From Aliihoeflea sp. 40Bstr573 (GTDB taxonomy: Bacteria; Pseudomonadota; Alphaproteobacteria; Rhizobiales; Rhizobiaceae): a stretch of 53,933 bases of DNA. Positions 42,197 to 51,800 of this stretch are shown here, piece after piece. The notes beneath the pieces were generated by a model, which worked only from the letters and a program-made list of their open reading frames with translations, was not told where the DNA came from and made no database searches. How positions within the stretch are numbered: the stretch's first letter is position 1; each line of letters starts with the position of its first letter. Location: the NCBI RefSeq assembly GCF_024105655.1, contig NZ_JAAAMH010000019.1, forward strand, positions 1-53,933. Direction: 5' to 3'. Made by a program: the position numbers and the translations under genes.

Positions 42197-43666
42197 TCAC
42201 GAAAACACCGGCTTCGTCGTCCGGTAGAAGGGTTCTTGCAGCGGCCCGTATTTCGCCGTGAGGCCGCGATGCGTGGCGATGTCCGGACGGTGCGAGGCGG
42301 GAACCAGAGGCTCGTATTGGGTGTCGGCGATCTCCTTGCGGAAAGTGCGCTGCGCGTCCTCGACAACGGCTGGGTCGCCCATGCAGTCGATGACGGCTCC
42401 GGCGAGTACCTTCGCGCCGGCGAGCGCCCCGCGATGGGTGATCGACGTCGTCAGCGGCACGCCGCCGCTCCAGTGATGAAAGACGGTGCCCGGCACCGTT
42501 CCCGGCCACCATACTCGTCCCATGGGCACCTTCCACGAGATGTCACCGCAATCATTCGAGGCGGCGAGTGGCTCGAACCGCGGTCCTCGAAGCGGGTTGA
42601 TCTCGGCATTCAGCCCGATGCTGGGCTTGCCGATCGTCTCCTGCAGCGACTTGGCGAACGCCTGCTCTTCTTCAGTCCATGCCGGCATGCCGACGATGTC
42701 CATGTTCGACTGGAGAAGCCGAGCCAGCGTTTCATTGCAACGGACGGGCCACACCGCGCTGCGGAGCCTTATCGTCAGTTCGGTGTCGGTCATCATCGCC
42801 GCACCCTGGCCGATCCGTTTGGCGCGCTCGAACACCTCCCGGACGCCGGACGCCGTCGGGTCGCGGAAGCACCACCAGGCAGATGCGCGGTTCGGAATCA
42901 CATTGGGCTGCTCGCCGCCGTTCGTAATGACCCTGTGAGCGCGCATCTGCGGCTTCATGTGCTCGCGATACTGTGCGATCCCGGCATCCATCAGGACGAC
43001 GGCATCGAGTGCGTCGCACCCTTCCCATGGCGAGATGCCGGCATGGGCGGACGTACCCGCGAACTCGAAATCGGCCGACAGGGCGGAAATCTGCGCCAGC
43101 CCGTACTCGGTCGAGAACTCGGCGCCGATATGGTTGTGAAAAGCGGCGTCCACGTCGTCGAAATATCCGTCACGGACAAAATAGGGGCGACTGAGCGTCA
43201 GTTCCTCGGCGGGAGCACCAAAAACCTTGAGCGTGCCTTGGACATGGCCCTCGTCCATGGCGCGCTTCACTGCAATCGCAGCAGCCACCATCACGGCGCC
43301 GTTGCCGTTGTGGCCCTCGCAATGGCCGGGAGCGCCTTCGACCATCTCCTCGCGGTGAAGGACACCGGGCCGCTGAGAATTCTGCGGGCAGGCGTCATAC
43401 TCGGCATGCAGGGCTATGACCGGACCGCCTTCTCCCCGGACGGCCATGAAGCCGGTTGGAAAGCCGGAGATTCCCCTTTCCACCACGAAGCCTTCTTCTT
43501 CCAGAAGCTCCGCGAGAAGGGCGGACGACTGGTGCTCCTCGAGGCTCGGCTCGGCGAAATAAAATAATGCGTCGCTAAGCTCGCCAAGCGCCGTTGCGTT
43601 GCGATCGAGAAAATCGAAAGCCGAGGCCTTGCCGGCGCTGGTTCCGTGTAACCGGGAACGAGACAT
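42197..43666 (-). CDS. M20-family amidohydrolase (AbgB-like)
   Basis: A 489-residue zinc amidohydrolase resembling the aminobenzoyl-glutamate hydrolase subunit AbgB and other M20D enzymes. The metal-site region reads IALHAEYDACPQNSQRPG and GAPGHCEGHNGNGAVMVAAA, then FGAPAEELTLSRPYFV with the catalytic Glu pair region. A small lid domain follows (TSAHAGISPWEGCDALDAVV), then NDCGDISWKVP near the end. ATG 43666 is chosen; TTG 43678 is in frame. The gene faces away from the XRE/cupin regulator, and a copy of the shared operator lies 51 bp upstream. It likely removes an acyl or amide group from an amino acid derivative. Confidence 0.85.
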   Translation of the reverse strand: MSRSRLHGTSAGKASAFDFLDRNATALGELSDALFYFAEPSLEEHQSSALLAELLEEEGFVVERGISGFPTGFMAVRGEGGPVIALHAEYDACPQNSQRPGVLHREEMVEGAPGHCEGHNGNGAVMVAAAIAVKRAMDEGHVQGTLKVFGAPAEELTLSRPYFVRDGYFDDVDAAFHNHIGAEFSTEYGLAQISALSADFEFAGTSAHAGISPWEGCDALDAVVLMDAGIAQYREHMKPQMRAHRVITNGGEQPNVIPNRASAWWCFRDPTASGVREVFERAKRIGQGAAMMTDTELTIRLRSAVWPVRCNETLARLLQSNMDIVGMPAWTEEEQAFAKSLQETIGKPSIGLNAEINPLRGPRFEPLAASNDCGDISWKVPMGRVWWPGTVPGTVFHHWSGGVPLTTSITHRGALAGAKVLAGAVIDCMGDPAVVEDAQRTFRKEIADTQYEPLVPASHRPDIATHRGLTAKYGPLQEPFYRTTKPVFS

Positions 43667-43716
43667 GACAGCCAGCAACCCCCAATGAAGCAGAAGCGGC
43701 CAAACTAGGCAGAATT

Positions 43717-43731
43717 TTTCCTTTTGTCAAA
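43717..43731 (+). promoter_or_regulatory. Putative XRE/cupin operator, copy B
   Basis: TTTCCTTTTGTCAAA lies in the 164-bp gap between the amidohydrolase start (43666) and the stop of the second XRE/cupin gene (43831). It matches the copies near 12.5 kb and at 44467. Confidence 0.5.
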
Positions 43732-43830
43732 TTTATTTCTTATCCGATTGTCAGGCTTGTCGCGCACGCAGATCGCAGACGCGCGGCGCGCGCCGACATT
43801 AGGATCCGTGGGGAAAGCGCTCTTACGACT

Positions 43831-44460
43831 TCATTCGGACAAGGGAGCGGTCACGCGGGAGCAGACCCAGATGACCTGGGCCTCCTCCTCGCTGGTGGAT
43901 ACCAGGGCATGTCCCATATTGCTGTCGAAATAACAGCTGTCGCCGCTCGTCAGGCTGAGCGGCTTGTACTGATCCGTATAGACGTCAACCGAGCCAGACA
44001 ACACATAGACGAATTCCTCGCCTGCATGCCGAAGAAGTTCCGGAGGCGTGCCGGTCGGCCGGCCCTTGATCACGGTAATCAGCGGTATGAAATGCTTTTT
44101 GGATAAGTCGGCACACAGCATCTCATAGTCATATTGAGGAGAGTCGTGCTTCACACCCTCGCCGCGACGCGTGACGCTTCGCCGGCCCGAAGCCATGGCA
44201 TTCGACTGCTGATTGAACAGTTCGGCGACATCGACCCCAAGTCCATCGGCCAGCCGCAGCAGATTCTCGTAGGACGGCGATATCTGATTATTCTCGACCT
44301 TAGAGATCGTCGACGCGGCGAGACCGGAGCGTTCGGCCACTTGCTGCATAGTTAGGGCCTGCCCCAGCCGGAGCCGACGCAAGCGCAATCCGAAGGAGCC
44401 GTCTATCTTGCCGGACTCCCGGACTGCGAGTTGTCCATGAGCGCGTCCCACTGCAGCCAC
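43831..44460 (-). CDS. XRE-family regulator with cupin domain (second copy)
   Basis: A 209-residue regulator with the same design as the one at 12590-13258. The HTH is near residues 24-80 (LGQALTMQQVAERSGLAAST, then ISKVENNQISPSYENLLRLA). The cupin is near 140-200 (EEFVYVLSGSVDVYTD, LTSGDSCYFDSNMGHALVST). It starts with GTG at 44460. A palindromic operator copy (44467-44481) begins 7 bp upstream of this GTG, which suggests autoregulation. It diverges from the Dpp-type importer and shares its direction with the amidohydrolase operon. Confidence 0.87.
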   Translation of the reverse strand: MAAVGRAHGQLAVRESGKIDGSFGLRLRRLRLGQALTMQQVAERSGLAASTISKVENNQISPSYENLLRLADGLGVDVAELFNQQSNAMASGRRSVTRRGEGVKHDSPQYDYEMLCADLSKKHFIPLITVIKGRPTGTPPELLRHAGEEFVYVLSGSVDVYTDQYKPLSLTSGDSCYFDSNMGHALVSTSEEEAQVIWVCSRVTAPLSE

Positions 44461-44466
44461 TCAAAA

Positions 44467-44481
44467 TTTCCTATTGGAAAA
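44467..44481. promoter_or_regulatory. Putative XRE/cupin operator, copy C (palindromic)
   Basis: TTTCCTATTGGAAAA contains TTTCC and GGAAA arms around four bases. It sits in the 118-bp divergent region between the regulator (GTG 44460) and the peptide-binding protein gene (ATG 44579), where it could control both. Confidence 0.55.
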
Positions 44482-44578
44482 ATAATTTCTCATATTATAG
44501 TCCTGTCACAAGACACGTCAATAGCTGTCTCGATTGCCCGCCTCGGTCCGAAAGGCGGCAACAAAGAAGGGGAATATC

Positions 44579-46093
44579 ATGATACGCAGATTGCTCATCA
44601 GCACCCTTGTCGCAACCGCCTGCTGGGCGGGCGCGGCCAACGCCGGTAAAGACGACAACACCTTGAATGTGGCATTCACGAACGAGATCGCCACGCTCGA
44701 CAACTACCAGGAATCGGGACGTGAGGGCCTCATCCTTGCGCGCCTTCTCTACGACAACCTTGTCTCCAAAAACCTTGAGACCGGCGAATTCGAGCCCGAG
44801 CTCGCCGAATCCTACGAACTGATCTCGGACGACGTCATCGAGTTCAAAATCCGCCAGGGTGTGAAATTCCATAATGGTGAGACGCTGACGGCTGACGACG
44901 TTGCCTACACGCTCAACCTCGTGTCGTCGCCGGAATACAATGCCCGATATCAGATCGCGGTCGAGTGGATCGATTCCGTGGAGAAGGTGGATGAGAACAC
45001 CGTCAGGCTGAAGATGACGCATCCTTATCCGCTGGCTCTGGAGATGCTGGCGGGTAATCTGCCGATCTATCCGAAGGCCTATTACGAGGAAGCCGGCCCA
45101 AGCGGCATGGCGACCAAGCCGATCGGAAGCGGTCCTTACAAACTCGTCGAGCAGACGCAGGGCGTCCGTTTCGTGTTGGAAAAATTCGAGGATTACTTCG
45201 AGGACAGTCCCAAGGGGATGCCATCTATAGACCGCATCGTCGTGCGTATTCTCCCGGAAGCCAACACTCAGTATGCTGAACTGCTGAACGGCAGCCTCGA
45301 CTGGATCTGGCGCGTGCCCCCGGACGATGCCGCGAATCTGGAGCGCCAGCCTTCACTGGAGGTCAAGAGCGCCGAGATCATGCGCTTTGCCTATATGAGC
45401 TTCAATCCGCAGTTCAATGGCGGCGACACGCCGATCGCCGATGCTCGAGTTCGCCGGGCGATCAATCATGCCATTAACCGCACCGCCATCAAGGACGCTC
45501 TCGTAGGCGGCGCCTCCCAGATCATCAACTCGGCCTGCAATCCGATCCAATTCGGCTGCGCCACAGATGTCACGGAATATGAATACGATCCGGACAAGGC
45601 GCGCGCCCTGCTTGCCGAAGCCGGATACGAGTCCGGGTTTACGATGGACCTGATGATCGCAAGCCTGCCGACCGTGCAAGCCGAGGCAATCGCGGCCGAC
45701 CTTGCCCGCGTCGGTATCACGCTCAACCTGAATCCCCAGCAATACGGATCTGCCGTCACAACTTGGCGTGAGAACCGTGCTCCGCTGTTCCTCCTCAACT
45801 GGGGATCCTACGGCGTGGGCGATGTCGGTCTTAGCACGAGCCAGTTTTTTGGCGGCACGGGCGACGACGTGGTGAAGAACCCGGAACTGATCAAGATACT
45901 CCAGGAGGCTGACACCTCGATGGACCGTGATCGCCGGGCGGAACTCTACGCGGATGCACTGGAGATAATCGCCGACGAAGCCTACTGGGTGCCGCTTTGG
46001 ACCTACAGCGTCTTCACCGCGCAGAATGCCGATCTCGAACTGTCGCTTCAGCCGGACGAGTTCGTGCAAATCTACAGCGCAAGCTGGAAATAG
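44579..46093 (+). CDS. Peptide/nickel-type ABC importer, substrate-binding protein (family 5)
   Basis: A 504-residue periplasmic binding protein with a signal peptide (MIRRLLISTLVATACWAGAA, cleavage after ANA). Family-5 signature blocks are LYDNLVSKNLETGEFEPELA, FKIRQGVKFHNGETLTADDV, PIGSGPYKLVE, DARVRRAINHAINRTAIKDA and EYDPDKARALLAEAGY. The ATG at 44579 follows AGAAGGGG. It is the first gene of a five-gene importer operon. The ligand may be a peptide, an opine-like compound or an amide of an amino acid, given the neighbouring enzymes. Confidence 0.92.
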   Translation: MIRRLLISTLVATACWAGAANAGKDDNTLNVAFTNEIATLDNYQESGREGLILARLLYDNLVSKNLETGEFEPELAESYELISDDVIEFKIRQGVKFHNGETLTADDVAYTLNLVSSPEYNARYQIAVEWIDSVEKVDENTVRLKMTHPYPLALEMLAGNLPIYPKAYYEEAGPSGMATKPIGSGPYKLVEQTQGVRFVLEKFEDYFEDSPKGMPSIDRIVVRILPEANTQYAELLNGSLDWIWRVPPDDAANLERQPSLEVKSAEIMRFAYMSFNPQFNGGDTPIADARVRRAINHAINRTAIKDALVGGASQIINSACNPIQFGCATDVTEYEYDPDKARALLAEAGYESGFTMDLMIASLPTVQAEAIAADLARVGITLNLNPQQYGSAVTTWRENRAPLFLLNWGSYGVGDVGLSTSQFFGGTGDDVVKNPELIKILQEADTSMDRDRRAELYADALEIIADEAYWVPLWTYSVFTAQNADLELSLQPDEFVQIYSASWK

Positions 46094-46108
46094 TGACGGA
46101 AGCGCCCC

Positions 46109-47026
46109 ATGCTCCAGTACACGTTGCGTCGGTTGGCTTCGGCCGTGATACTGATGCTGTTCGTATCCTTTGTCGCCTTCGCGCTCGTGTTCACGGCGGG
46201 GGATCCCGCGGCTAGCATCGCCGGTGAAGGTGGTACGGCCGCGGACGCCGAACGCATCCGGTCCGTATACGGCTTCGACCGTCCCCTCGTTCTGCAGTAC
46301 GCGTCCTGGCTCGGGCGCGTATTGCAGGGTGACCTCGGGCAGAGCATCTATTTCAACCAGCCGGTGACCTCTATCCTCATCGAACGCTTCCAGGCCACGA
46401 TGCTGCTCGGCGTGCTTGCGCTTTGCTTCGCGCTGCTCCTCGCCATCCCGCTCGGCATTGCTGCCGGCCGCTGGCCGAACAGCATCGTCGATCGCGTCGC
46501 ACTTCTGTTCGCGGTCGTGGGGCAGGCGATGCCGACTTTCTGGTTCGCCCTGCTTCTCATCATTCTCTTCAGCGTCACGTTCCCCATCCTGCCGACATCG
46601 GGCGGCGAGACGTGGCGGCATATGATCCTGCCGACGATTGTGCTCGGCTACTTTGCGGCACCCGCCATAATGCGGCTGACCCGATCGGGCATGATCGCGG
46701 CACTTGAAACCGACTTCATCCGCACTGCACGTGCCATGGGAATTCCTTCGTCGAAGATCCTGTCCAGCTACGCGCTCCGAAATGCGCTGTTGCCAGTGGT
46801 GAGCCTCGCAGCCGCCCAGTTCGGTTTTATGCTGGCGGGCTCCGTCGTGGTTGAGAGCGTCTTCGCCATTCACGGTGCCGGGCGGCTCGTCTGGGAAAGC
46901 ATCCTGCGAAGCGATTTGCCGACAATCCAGGCACTCGTGCTGTGTTTCTCAATGTTTTACGTCGTGCTGACCCTGGTCGCCGACATCATCAACGCCTGGC
47001 TCGATCCAAGGATTCGCGACGCATGA
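46109..47026 (+). CDS. Peptide-type ABC permease (DppB family)
   Basis: A 305-residue inner-membrane permease. The N-terminus MLQYTLRRLASAVILMLFVS is typical. The EAA loop reads DFIRTARAMGIPSSKILSSY. LPVVSLAAAQFGFMLAGSVV and ESVFAIHGAGRLVWESI are further DppB hallmarks. It starts 15 bp after the binding-protein stop and its TGA overlaps the next ATG. Confidence 0.93.
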   Translation: MLQYTLRRLASAVILMLFVSFVAFALVFTAGDPAASIAGEGGTAADAERIRSVYGFDRPLVLQYASWLGRVLQGDLGQSIYFNQPVTSILIERFQATMLLGVLALCFALLLAIPLGIAAGRWPNSIVDRVALLFAVVGQAMPTFWFALLLIILFSVTFPILPTSGGETWRHMILPTIVLGYFAAPAIMRLTRSGMIAALETDFIRTARAMGIPSSKILSSYALRNALLPVVSLAAAQFGFMLAGSVVVESVFAIHGAGRLVWESILRSDLPTIQALVLCFSMFYVVLTLVADIINAWLDPRIRDA

Positions 47027-47915
47027 GCGACCAAACACTTGAGTATCGCTTGGCCGATATTGCGCCGCCGCGGCGCAACTACAGGCGCTGGCTGACCCAC
47101 ACCGGTCTCATCCTCGGCGGAACGATCCTTGGAATCATCCTGATCATGGCGGTGCTTGCACCGTTCATCGCGCCATTCAATCCTTACGAGCAGAACCTGC
47201 TTGTCCGCATCGTCCCGCCAGTCTGGATGGACGGTGGTAGCTGGGAGCATCCGCTGGGCACCGACCATCTGGGGCGCGATTACCTCTCGCGCCTCCTCTA
47301 CGGCGCGCAGGTATCCCTGCTGATTGGTGTCGGCACGGCACTGATCTCAGGCGTTATCGGAACTACGCTTGGTATTCTCGCCGGCTACTTCGGAGGCAAG
47401 GTCGACACAGTCATCACATTCATCATTACGGCCCGGCTGTCGATGCCGGTTATCCTCGTCGCTCTGGCCGTCGTGGCGCTTGCTGGATCCTCGCTGATGA
47501 TTGTGATGACGGTGCTTGGTCTTCTATTGTGGGACCGCTTCGCACTGGTCATTCGAGCGGCTACGCAGCAGATTCGCAACGCGGATTTTGTGACGGCCTC
47601 GCAGGTGCAGGGCTGCTCCGTCTTCCAGACGTTGCGTTACGAGATACTGCCCAACCTCATGAACAGTCTGGTGGTGGTCGCAACGCTGGAAATGGCGCAA
47701 GCCATCGTTCTGGAAGCCGCCTTGTCGTTCCTTGGCTTGGGCGTGCCGGCACCGTTGCCTTCCTGGGGACTGATGATCGCCGAAGGAAAGTCCTTTATCC
47801 TGTTCGATCCTTGGCTGATCACGATCCCGGGAGTCCTCCTCTTCGCACTCGTACTGGGGACCAATTTGCTTGGCGACGGCCTGCGCGACGTTACCGCTCC
47901 GGAGGCCAGAAACTG

Positions 47916-47916
<1 letters not shown>
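47023..47916 (+). CDS. Peptide-type ABC permease (DppC family)
   Basis: A 297-residue permease partner with an N-terminal helix (GLILGGTILGIILIMAVLAP). It has the DppC block HPLGTDHLGRDYLSRLLYGA and the coupling loop DFVTASQVQGCSVFQTLRYE. The sequence LEAALSFLGLGVPAPLPSWG lies near the end. The ATG overlaps the stop of the upstream permease (ATGA). It overlaps the next gene by one base. Confidence 0.93.
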
Positions 47917-48924
<1,008 letters not shown>

Positions 48925-48932
<8 letters not shown>

Positions 48933-49794
48933 AGTCGTTCTCAACGTCTCCAACATTTCCCATTTCTATCGCGCGGCAAGCGGGTTCTGGGGACGCAGGA
49001 GCGTGCGCGCCCTCGACGACGTCTCGCTCAAGATTCACCGTGGGGAGATCGTCGGCATCGTCGGTGAATCCGGCTCCGGAAAGACGACGATATCGAAAAT
49101 TATGATGGGGCTACTGACGCCGACATCGGGTACGGTCGAACTCGACGGCAGGTCGATTTCGGAGCAGTCGCGCCGCGATATCGCACGTCGCATCCAGTTC
49201 GTCTTCCAGGATCCATACGCCTCCCTGAATCCGCGCCAATCCATCGGCCGCATCATCAGCCAGCCGCTCAAGGTCCACGGCATCGGTACCTCGGTGGAGC
49301 AAGCGAAGGCGGCGCGCGAGGCGCTCGACGTGGTGGGGCTCTCCAGCCGCATCTTCGACGCCTATCCAAACCAGCTTTCGGGAGGGCAGCGCCAGCGTGT
49401 CGCGATCGCTCGCGCGCTGATTCTCAAACCTGATATCCTGATCTGCGACGAGCCGACTTCGGCTCTCGACGTATCGGTCCAGTCGCAGGTTCTCAATCTG
49501 CTTCTCGACCTGCGCAAAGAGTTCGACCTGACCTATGTCATGGTCAGTCACAACCTGTCGGTGATTGAGCACATGGCAAGCCGGGTAGCAGTCATGTATC
49601 TTGGCCGGATCGTCGAACTGAACGTTTCCGAGGCGATATTCTCCGCTCCTGTTCATCCTTACACGAAGCTTCTGCTCGATTCGGCCATGACGGTCGCGCC
49701 CGGAGCCGGAATACCGGATATGCGGATCACGGAAGAGCTGCGCGAGAACTTGCGCCAACATCCGCCAGCAATCACATCCTTCACGCCGGCGTAG
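48925..49794 (+). CDS. Peptide-type ABC ATPase (DppF family)
   Basis: A 289-residue second ATPase with Walker A GESGSGKTTISKIMMG, signature LSGGQRQRVAIARAL and Walker B ILICDEPTSALDVSVQ. QFVFQDPYASLNPRQSIG is the usual Q-loop region. The ATG overlaps the upstream gene by 8 bases. It is shorter than average at the C-terminus and lacks the long cysteine-containing tail, which is common for DppF. Confidence 0.93.
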
Positions 49795-49810
49795 CGGCAG
49801 CGCATTCTCC

Positions 49811-49838
49811 CCGTGGCCATTCACATACCGCGCCACGG
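49811..49838. other. Inverted repeat between dppF-type gene and OCD-family gene
   Basis: CCGTGGC (49811-49817) and GCCACGG (49832-49838) form a 7-bp stem with a 14-base loop in the 74-bp gap. There is no T tract. It may attenuate the downstream gene or protect the importer message. Confidence 0.3.
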
Positions 49839-49868
49839 TACCCTACCCATTGCTGACTGGAGTTGACG

Positions 49869-50825
49869 ATGAAATTGCTGAGCGGTGCCGAGGTGCGAGA
49901 CCTGCTCGACTGGCCCTCCGTGATCGAGGCACTTGAGGAGATTTTCAGGACCGGGTGCGTTACGCCAGTCCGACATCACCATAATGTCCACGTTTCCAGC
50001 GAACCCGATGCGACGATGCTGCTGATGCCGGCGTGGACGTCGGAGTTCCTCGGAGTAAAAATCGCGAACGTCTTTCCCGGTAACGGCCGACGGGACCTGC
50101 CGGCCGTGATGGCGACGTACCTCCTGAGCTCCGCGAAAACCGGTCTGCCGCTGGCCCTCGTGGACGGTGGGGAACTGACGGCGCGGCGCACCGCCGGCGC
50201 CTCGGCGCTCGCAGCGAAATATCTCGCGCGTCAGGATGCAAAACGCCTGCTGCTGGTAGGAACCGGCAGGGTCGCCGCCAACCTGGCGCATGCCCATTCG
50301 GCTGTCCGGCCGATCGAGAATATCCGCGTGTGGGGCCGCAGCCTGACCAATGCTGAAAAGCTCGCCGCTACATTGCGCAATGAAGGACTTTCCGCGACTG
50401 CCGTGGATGATCTCGCCGGTGAAGTAGCGGCCGCCGACATCGTTAGCTGCGCGACACTCAGCACGTCTCCGCTGGTCCGGGGCGAGTGGCTTCGTGAGGG
50501 GGTCCATCTCGACCTCGTCGGGGGCTTCACGCCGGGGATGCGCGAGGCGGACGACGAGGCAATCAGGCGCGCATCACTGTTCGTCGATACGCGCGCGGGT
50601 GCAACGGTCGAGGCCGGCGACGTCGTGGCACCGCTGCAATCGGGCGTTCTGGCGCACGAGGATATCCGGGCTGAGTTGAGCGACTTCGCCCATGGCCGCC
50701 ACCTCGGCCGCTTGGCCGATACCGAGATCACGCTCTTCAAGTCGGTCGGCGCGTCGCTTGAGGATTTGGCAGCCGCGATCCTTGCCTACAGGCGGGCTGA
50801 GGAACGGGAGAAGGACGCGGCCTGA
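49869..50825 (+). CDS. Ornithine cyclodeaminase / mu-crystallin family protein
   Basis: A 318-residue NAD(P)-binding enzyme. The family includes ornithine cyclodeaminase, alanine dehydrogenase and ketimine (delta-1-pyrroline-2-carboxylate) reductase. Blocks are GVKIANVFPGNGRRDLPAVM, ALVDGGELTARRTAGASALA, the Rossmann motif LLLVGTGRVAANLAHAH, and ADIVSCATLSTSPLV. The TARRT-A-SALA region holds the usual substrate Arg/Lys cluster. ATG 49869 is preferred over TTG 49863. Following an importer and near D-amino acid oxidases, a reductase for cyclic imino acids made by oxidation is a reasonable role, but not proven. Confidence 0.87.
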   Translation: MKLLSGAEVRDLLDWPSVIEALEEIFRTGCVTPVRHHHNVHVSSEPDATMLLMPAWTSEFLGVKIANVFPGNGRRDLPAVMATYLLSSAKTGLPLALVDGGELTARRTAGASALAAKYLARQDAKRLLLVGTGRVAANLAHAHSAVRPIENIRVWGRSLTNAEKLAATLRNEGLSATAVDDLAGEVAAADIVSCATLSTSPLVRGEWLREGVHLDLVGGFTPGMREADDEAIRRASLFVDTRAGATVEAGDVVAPLQSGVLAHEDIRAELSDFAHGRHLGRLADTEITLFKSVGASLEDLAAAILAYRRAEEREKDAA

Positions 50826-50880
50826 CGCTGCGGAGCATTGCCTCCTTTCCTGAGCTTGCGCATGCTTGCTCGATATCCAC

Positions 50881-50923
50881 AGCGGAACGTCGCGCGACCC
50901 GGCAGGGTGCGCGACGTTCCGCT
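50881..50923. terminator. Bidirectional terminator-like hairpin between convergent genes
   Basis: AGCGGAACGTCGCGC (50881-50895) and GCGCGACGTTCCGCT (50909-50923) are a perfect 15-bp stem. The loop can pair further (ACCC with GGGT). It lies between the convergent OCD-family gene and isochorismatase-family gene, where it would stop transcription from both sides. Confidence 0.65.
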
Positions 50924-50941
50924 GTCGGCGGGAGCCGTCGA

Positions 50942-51652
50942 TCAGGCGTTCCTGCCGACCGTTTCCAGATAGGTGACGCATTCGTCGGTAGAACAGACGT
51001 CGCCGAACTTCGCGTCGATGTCGAACAGGTTCCAGGCGACGGCTCCGGGTATGCGGTCGCCAATCGCTTCCCTTACGGCGATCGGCCGGAAACCATCCGC
51101 CAAGCCATCGCAGATCGTCTGGCGCACACAACAGCACGCGGTGACGCCGGTTACTAGGATCGTATCGATGTCGTTGGCGCGCAGGATGCCGGCGAGTTCG
51201 GTGCCGTGGAAAGCCGACGCCCGCTTCTTCATCAACGTGTATTCGCCCTGCCTGGGAGCGATGCGGCTGTCGATCGCCCATAGTTCGGGCTTCGAAAGGT
51301 CGAGAACGCTGGCCGGAATCTTGGCGTTCCAGATGCCCATGTCGGTGAATGTTGCGTTCTCGTCAACAATCTCGAAGGCGGTCGTCACATGGATCACCGG
51401 ATGTCCATGGGCGCGGCAGGCCTCGAGAAGGCGCTGCATGGCCGGGATGATCTCGTTGTCCATCTTCTCTTGGTCGCAGGTGAACGGATTTCCGGGGCGC
51501 GTCCAGGCATTGGCAAGGTCCACGCTGATCAGAGCGGGGCGCTTCCCGAATCCGAGGCGGCGCTGAAAGCCCCGCTCGCGATAAAGGCTGGCGGCGATGT
51601 CGAACGCCTCGCTCAGTTTGCGGTCGACTTCCTTGGAGTTCAGGTCGGTCAT
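50942..51652 (-). CDS. Isochorismatase-family amidohydrolase (N-carbamoylsarcosine amidase-like)
   Basis: A 236-residue cysteine hydrolase. The catalytic triad of the family is visible: Asp45 in ALISVDLANAWT, Lys142 or Lys143 in YTLMKKRASAFHGT, and Cys175 in GVTACCCVRQTICDG (the Cys directly before VRQT). The N-terminal extension and WTRPGNPF resemble N-carbamoylsarcosine amidase, which releases ammonia and CO2 from N-carbamoyl amino acids. Ureidoacrylate- or nicotinamide-type hydrolysis cannot be excluded. The unusual Cys-Cys-Cys run is notable. The ATG at 51652 is divergent from the LysR regulator, with an inverted repeat between them. Confidence 0.82.
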   Translation of the reverse strand: MTDLNSKEVDRKLSEAFDIAASLYRERGFQRRLGFGKRPALISVDLANAWTRPGNPFTCDQEKMDNEIIPAMQRLLEACRAHGHPVIHVTTAFEIVDENATFTDMGIWNAKIPASVLDLSKPELWAIDSRIAPRQGEYTLMKKRASAFHGTELAGILRANDIDTILVTGVTACCCVRQTICDGLADGFRPIAVREAIGDRIPGAVAWNLFDIDAKFGDVCSTDECVTYLETVGRNA

Positions 51653-51758
51653 CGTCAGTTCTCCATGTTTTTTGACAGGATTTATGCGCAGCCGCCGGGC
51701 CGTCTTCCGGAAATATTCGCAAAGACGCGAGGCATGGAGAATTGACATCTCGACATGG

Positions 51759-51781
51759 ATTGATGTGATTCAGGCATCAAT
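51759..51781. promoter_or_regulatory. LysR-type operator candidate
   Basis: ATTGATG (51759-51765) and CATCAAT (51775-51781) form an inverted repeat with a 9-bp spacer in the divergent region between the amidase (51652) and the LysR gene (51801). This is the usual place for a LysR-family recognition site. Confidence 0.5.
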
Positions 51782-51800
51782 TGAATTTGCGAGCGCATCC

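Noticed and set aside
44493-44498. TATTAT as a -10 box for the peptide importer operon
   Set aside because: The only TTGGAA-like -35 candidate is just 13 bp away, too close for a sigma-70 promoter.
45353-46873. A 506-codon open frame on the minus strand
   Set aside because: It is antisense to the peptide-binding protein and permease genes; its composition is typical of mirror frames.
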